This document shows, one piece after another, positions 16,301 to 18,614 of a stretch of 18,614 bases of DNA. The notes under the pieces are model-generated. The model was not told the DNA's origin. It searched no databases and worked only from the letters and a program-made list of their open reading frames with translations. The stretch comes from CAMAUF01 sp046152925. Its GTDB lineage: Bacteria > Chloroflexota > Dehalococcoidia > Tepidiformales > Tepidiformaceae. How positions within the stretch are numbered: position 1 is the stretch's first letter; each line of letters opens with the position of its first letter. The stretch covers positions 1 to 18,614 of the forward strand of contig JBJXFX010000070.1 in the NCBI GenBank assembly GCA_046152925.1, given 5' to 3'. Made by a program: the position numbers and the translations under genes.

Positions 16301-17326
16301 ATGCGGGTTGCTATCGCCGGAGCTGGGGTTGCGGGGCTCGCCGCCTCGTGGAAGCTGAGCAATCGTGGCGTCACCGTGGCAGTGTTCGAACGTTCGGGCC
16401 GCCTCGGTGGGCGCGTCTCGACACGCTCGCACGGCGGGGCCGCGTTCGACGACGGCGCCCAGTTCATCCGCCCCGACCCCGGCCCGGTCCACGACCTCCT
16501 TCACCACCACCTCCCCTCGGGCGATTTGGCCAACGTCGCAGGCGACGTCTGCCCGTTCGATGCGGCCGGTCAGGTGGCGCCCGGCGACCCGTCCCAGAAC
16601 GCCCAGCCCAAGCTCGTCTATCGCGGCGGCCTCGCGAAGCTCTGCCTCCTTTTCGCCAAGGCCAGCGCGGCGCACATCCAGCTTGGGTGGCCCGTGGCGG
16701 CCCTGGAGCGGGCCACAGACGGCTGGCGGCTCCGCGGGCCCAAAGGCGTCGCTGGGCCGTTCGACGCGGTAGTGCTCACGCTCCCGGCCCCGGCCGCGGC
16801 CGAGGTTCTCGCCGCCAGCGCCTTCGAACGCGACCTGCGGGACGCCCTCGTCGCGGCCTATCGCGAGGTGACGTACCGGGCAATCATCTCGGTCGCCTTC
16901 GGTGTCTCCGGCGACGTACCGCGGCCGCAGGATGCCTATGCATTGGTGAACCTCGATCGCCAACACGCTGTGAGCTGGGTGGCGTTCGAGCACTGCAAGC
17001 CCGGGTACGTCCCGAATCCCGAAGGCGTGATCGTCGCGCAGATGGCGGACGGGTGGAGCCGGCCCCGAATGGCCCTGCCCGATGGCGAGGCGGCGCGCGC
17101 CGCCTGGGAGGCGCTCCGGGGCCTCCTCGCAGACGGCAACGACCCCCGTTGGGCCGAAGTCACCCGCTGGCCGGCCGCGCTTCCGAACAACGCGCTCGCG
17201 CCCAACGACGCCCGGATTGCCGAGTCACACGGGCTGTTTCTCGCGGGCGACGCCACCGTTGGCCCGCGCGCGCACCTCGCGCTGGAGTCGGGCCTACTCG
17301 CAGCGGACCGCTTGCTCGCCCGGTAG
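16301..17326 (+). CDS. FAD-dependent oxidoreductase, renalase-like amine-oxidase superfamily
   Basis: 341 aa flavoprotein with the glutathione-reductase-2 fold. The N-terminus is a Rossmann fold, VAIAGAGVAGLAASWKL (GxGxxG from G7), then the FAD motif VFERSGRLGGRVSTRS, as in the amine-oxidase/renalase group (COG3380). The middle carries DGAQFI, a substrate-domain segment around LVYRGGLAKLC, and LTLPAPAAAEVL. The C-terminal FAD tail GLFLAGDATVGPRAHLALESGLLAADRLL (about 310-338) is intact. Renalase-type members oxidise isomeric NAD(P)H forms, but other substrates are possible. The start at ATG 16301 is supported by the CATAAT box 6 nt upstream; a longer frame (16148) would run through the tRNA gene and is rejected. 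Next, 34 nt downstream, comes a small membrane protein gene, possibly cotranscribed. Confidence 0.9.
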   Translation: MRVAIAGAGVAGLAASWKLSNRGVTVAVFERSGRLGGRVSTRSHGGAAFDDGAQFIRPDPGPVHDLLHHHLPSGDLANVAGDVCPFDAAGQVAPGDPSQNAQPKLVYRGGLAKLCLLFAKASAAHIQLGWPVAALERATDGWRLRGPKGVAGPFDAVVLTLPAPAAAEVLAASAFERDLRDALVAAYREVTYRAIISVAFGVSGDVPRPQDAYALVNLDRQHAVSWVAFEHCKPGYVPNPEGVIVAQMADGWSRPRMALPDGEAARAAWEALRGLLADGNDPRWAEVTRWPAALPNNALAPNDARIAESHGLFLAGDATVGPRAHLALESGLLAADRLLAR

Positions 17327-17360
17327 ACCGCCGGGGGCCGAGGCGAGAACATGGCCGGGC

Positions 17361-17591
17361 ATGAACACACCCGTCACGCCCTGGGTCCTCGCCGGCCGCA
17401 TCCTCTCCATCATCGGAATGGGGTTCACGGCGGCCGCCGGGATCCTGCTCGCGATCATCCCCTCGTGGTGGGCTGCGGTCGCTGGCGGCGCCTTCGTGCC
17501 GTTCTTGCTGCTCATCGTTCTGGTCGAGCGATACTCGTCAAAGCACGGCCTGATCGGCCCAGAAGTCGCACCAGCCGCTGACGAGGACTGA
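17361..17591 (+). CDS. Small two-helix membrane protein, unknown
   Basis: 76 aa with two hydrophobic helices, about 10-31 (VLAGRILSIIGMGFTAAAGI and on) and about 34-53 (AAVAGGAFVPFLLLIVLVE), and a short acidic tail (APAADED). This is a hairpin-type inner-membrane protein. No Shine-Dalgarno is convincing. A longer in-frame extension into the upstream oxidoreductase gene is rejected because it would overlap it out of frame. It is convergent with the cyclophilin gene, 5 nt away. I do not recognise a family. Confidence 0.6.
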   Translation: MNTPVTPWVLAGRILSIIGMGFTAAAGILLAIIPSWWAAVAGGAFVPFLLLIVLVERYSSKHGLIGPEVAPAADED

Positions 17592-17596
17592 CGAAG

Positions 17597-18448
17597 CTAC
17601 TTCGCCTTTTCCTCGATGGTCACGCTCTGGATCACGATAGGCTCAATCGGCTTCTCACGGCTGTCCGTTTGCACCTTGCCGATCGCCTCGACAACGTCTT
17701 GGCCGCCGGTCACTTCAGCCCAGGGATAGAACTTGTCGCCCCGGCCGTTGTTGAAATCGAGGCTCGGGTTGTCCTTCAAGTTGATGAAGAACTGGCTGCC
17801 GAAACTCGAAGCACCAGAGGTCTTCGCCATGGAGAGCGTGTATTTCTTGTTGGGGAGCTGGTTCGGCTCGTCGTTGGTCTGGTAGCCGGGGCCGCCCGAC
17901 CCCGAAGCCGTCGGGTCGCCGCCCTGGACGACGAAGCCCGGGACGATGCGGTGGAACGTGATCCCGTTGAAATAGCCTTGCTTGGCGAGGAACACGAAGC
18001 TGTTGACCGTGTTCGGCGCCTGGTCCGAGTACAAGCGCAGGACGACATCGCCCTTGTTCGTCTTCAGCGTCGCGGTGTAGCTGTTCTTCGCTGCGTCGAT
18101 CACCTGTTCGGCGCGCTGAAACGTCTTTACCGTGGGGGTCGCGGAGGGCGTCCCGCTCGGGGTGCCGCTCGGCGTCGCGCTCGGGTCCACCGTCGCGGTA
18201 GGCGTCGGCTCGAAGTCCGGGTTCGTCTCACGCGTGGGGTCTTGGGAGCTCAGCAGCGCAGCGGCGATGACGCCGCCGATCATGATCGCCGCGCCGATGA
18301 TGAAGAACAGCTTCGTGTTCTGGAACAGGTTCATCGGGAACGGTGGCCTCACCCGCTCTTCAGGTGAGAGGGTGGGCGATCCGAAGGAGCGGCGGCGCTG
18401 GGCAGCCTGGTTCTGGTGTTGATGCTCCCGACGTTTTCGTTTGGGCAC
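17597..18448 (-). CDS. Membrane-anchored cyclophilin-type peptidyl-prolyl cis-trans isomerase
   Basis: 283 aa from GTG 18448, chosen because GAGGT lies about 7 nt upstream and a -10/-35 pair lies further up; the ATG at 18334 (245 aa) is the alternative. Order: a basic cytoplasmic head (PKRKRREHQHQNQAAQRRR), a segment translating a hairpin sequence, one membrane helix (about 48-67), a Thr/Ser/Pro linker (PTPTATVDPSATPSGTPSG), then a cyclophilin domain. Cyclophilin motifs are FHRIVPGFVVQGGDPTASGS (catalytic Arg167 in this numbering), SMAKTSGASSFGSQFFINL and PWAEVTGGQDVVEAI. Cyclophilins catalyse proline isomerisation in protein folding; the anchor and linker put the domain outside the membrane. 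The gene ends against the convergent small membrane protein gene. Confidence 0.88.
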   Translation of the reverse strand: MPKRKRREHQHQNQAAQRRRSFGSPTLSPEERVRPPFPMNLFQNTKLFFIIGAAIMIGGVIAAALLSSQDPTRETNPDFEPTPTATVDPSATPSGTPSGTPSATPTVKTFQRAEQVIDAAKNSYTATLKTNKGDVVLRLYSDQAPNTVNSFVFLAKQGYFNGITFHRIVPGFVVQGGDPTASGSGGPGYQTNDEPNQLPNKKYTLSMAKTSGASSFGSQFFINLKDNPSLDFNNGRGDKFYPWAEVTGGQDVVEAIGKVQTDSREKPIEPIVIQSVTIEEKAK

Positions 18449-18506
18449 CCGGAGACCTCGTTCGAAACAAATGGGGCGGGCACGCCGCTGCGGCGGGCCA
18501 GGCCGG

Positions 18507-18535
18507 AGTATACCGGCGCCCTCCCCAAGGCGGAA
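18507..18535 (-). promoter_or_regulatory. Predicted promoter of the cyclophilin gene
   Basis: On the minus strand TTCCGC (18530-18535) is 17 bases from TATACT (18507-18512). GCCGG (18502-18506) and CCGGC (18513-18517) flank the box as a short dyad. The leader would be about 50 nt before GTG 18448. The -35 hexamer is weak. Confidence 0.4.
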
Positions 18536-18614
18536 TGCGCTGGGGTGCGGCTCGAGTTTGTTAGATGGGGGGCGTCCCACGGATTCGGGCGAGCGTCAAA
18601 CCCAGCGTGGCATC

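Noticed and set aside
18561..18614. Tail of a leftward open frame (17 codons then TAA), or start of a rightward ORF at 18565
   Set aside because: Too short and at the window edge to support either as a gene.

Overview
The window is high-GC bacterial chromosome with no phage, plasmid, insertion sequence or CRISPR hallmarks. Gene content (an acidic-headed primary sigma factor with a large spacer, single-chain glycyl-tRNA synthetase, a Ser/Pro/Thr-linker cyclophilin, Uma2, FtsX-type permease) and the mix of Shine-Dalgarno and apparently leaderless starts suggest a Chloroflexota-like organism, perhaps near Dehalococcoidia. This placement is inference from style and was not tested by phylogeny.

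Layout, left to right. The tail of a membrane protein (3-128) is followed by a spacer with a dispersed hairpin repeat and the promoter of rpoD (422-2053). A perfect 14-bp dyad flanks a -10-like box ahead of a secreted cysteine-paired repeat protein with Ig-like domains (2149-3951). A convergent terminator hairpin separates it from a leftward MFS exporter - tandem-GNAT pair (6415-4057). A divergent rightward gene encodes a small protein that is an internal duplication (6527-6826). A second copy of the dispersed repeat then precedes a Uma2-family nuclease (7135-7764), which overlaps the stop codon of the convergent glycyl-tRNA synthetase (9146-7761). Upstream of that lie a MaoC-type dehydratase and an alkyl-DHAP-synthase-like flavoprotein, in a tight leftward pair (11372-9251).

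The right third holds a membrane-anchored unknown (11462-12175) and a leftward series made of tRNA-Pro(GGG), a CinA-C/PncC-like protein and a 1121-aa FtsX-type permease with a jelly-roll-like insert. After these come a rightward renalase-like oxidoreductase with a small two-helix membrane protein, and a leftward membrane-anchored cyclophilin.

Most of this is ordinary chromosomal housekeeping. The least explained items are the Cys-paired repeat protein and the dyad at its promoter, the dispersed hairpin element in two 5' regions, the duplicated 99-aa protein, and a recurrent TA-box placed 6-9 nt before start codons. I see no multi-gene system here that I could call a new defence or metabolic system with confidence.
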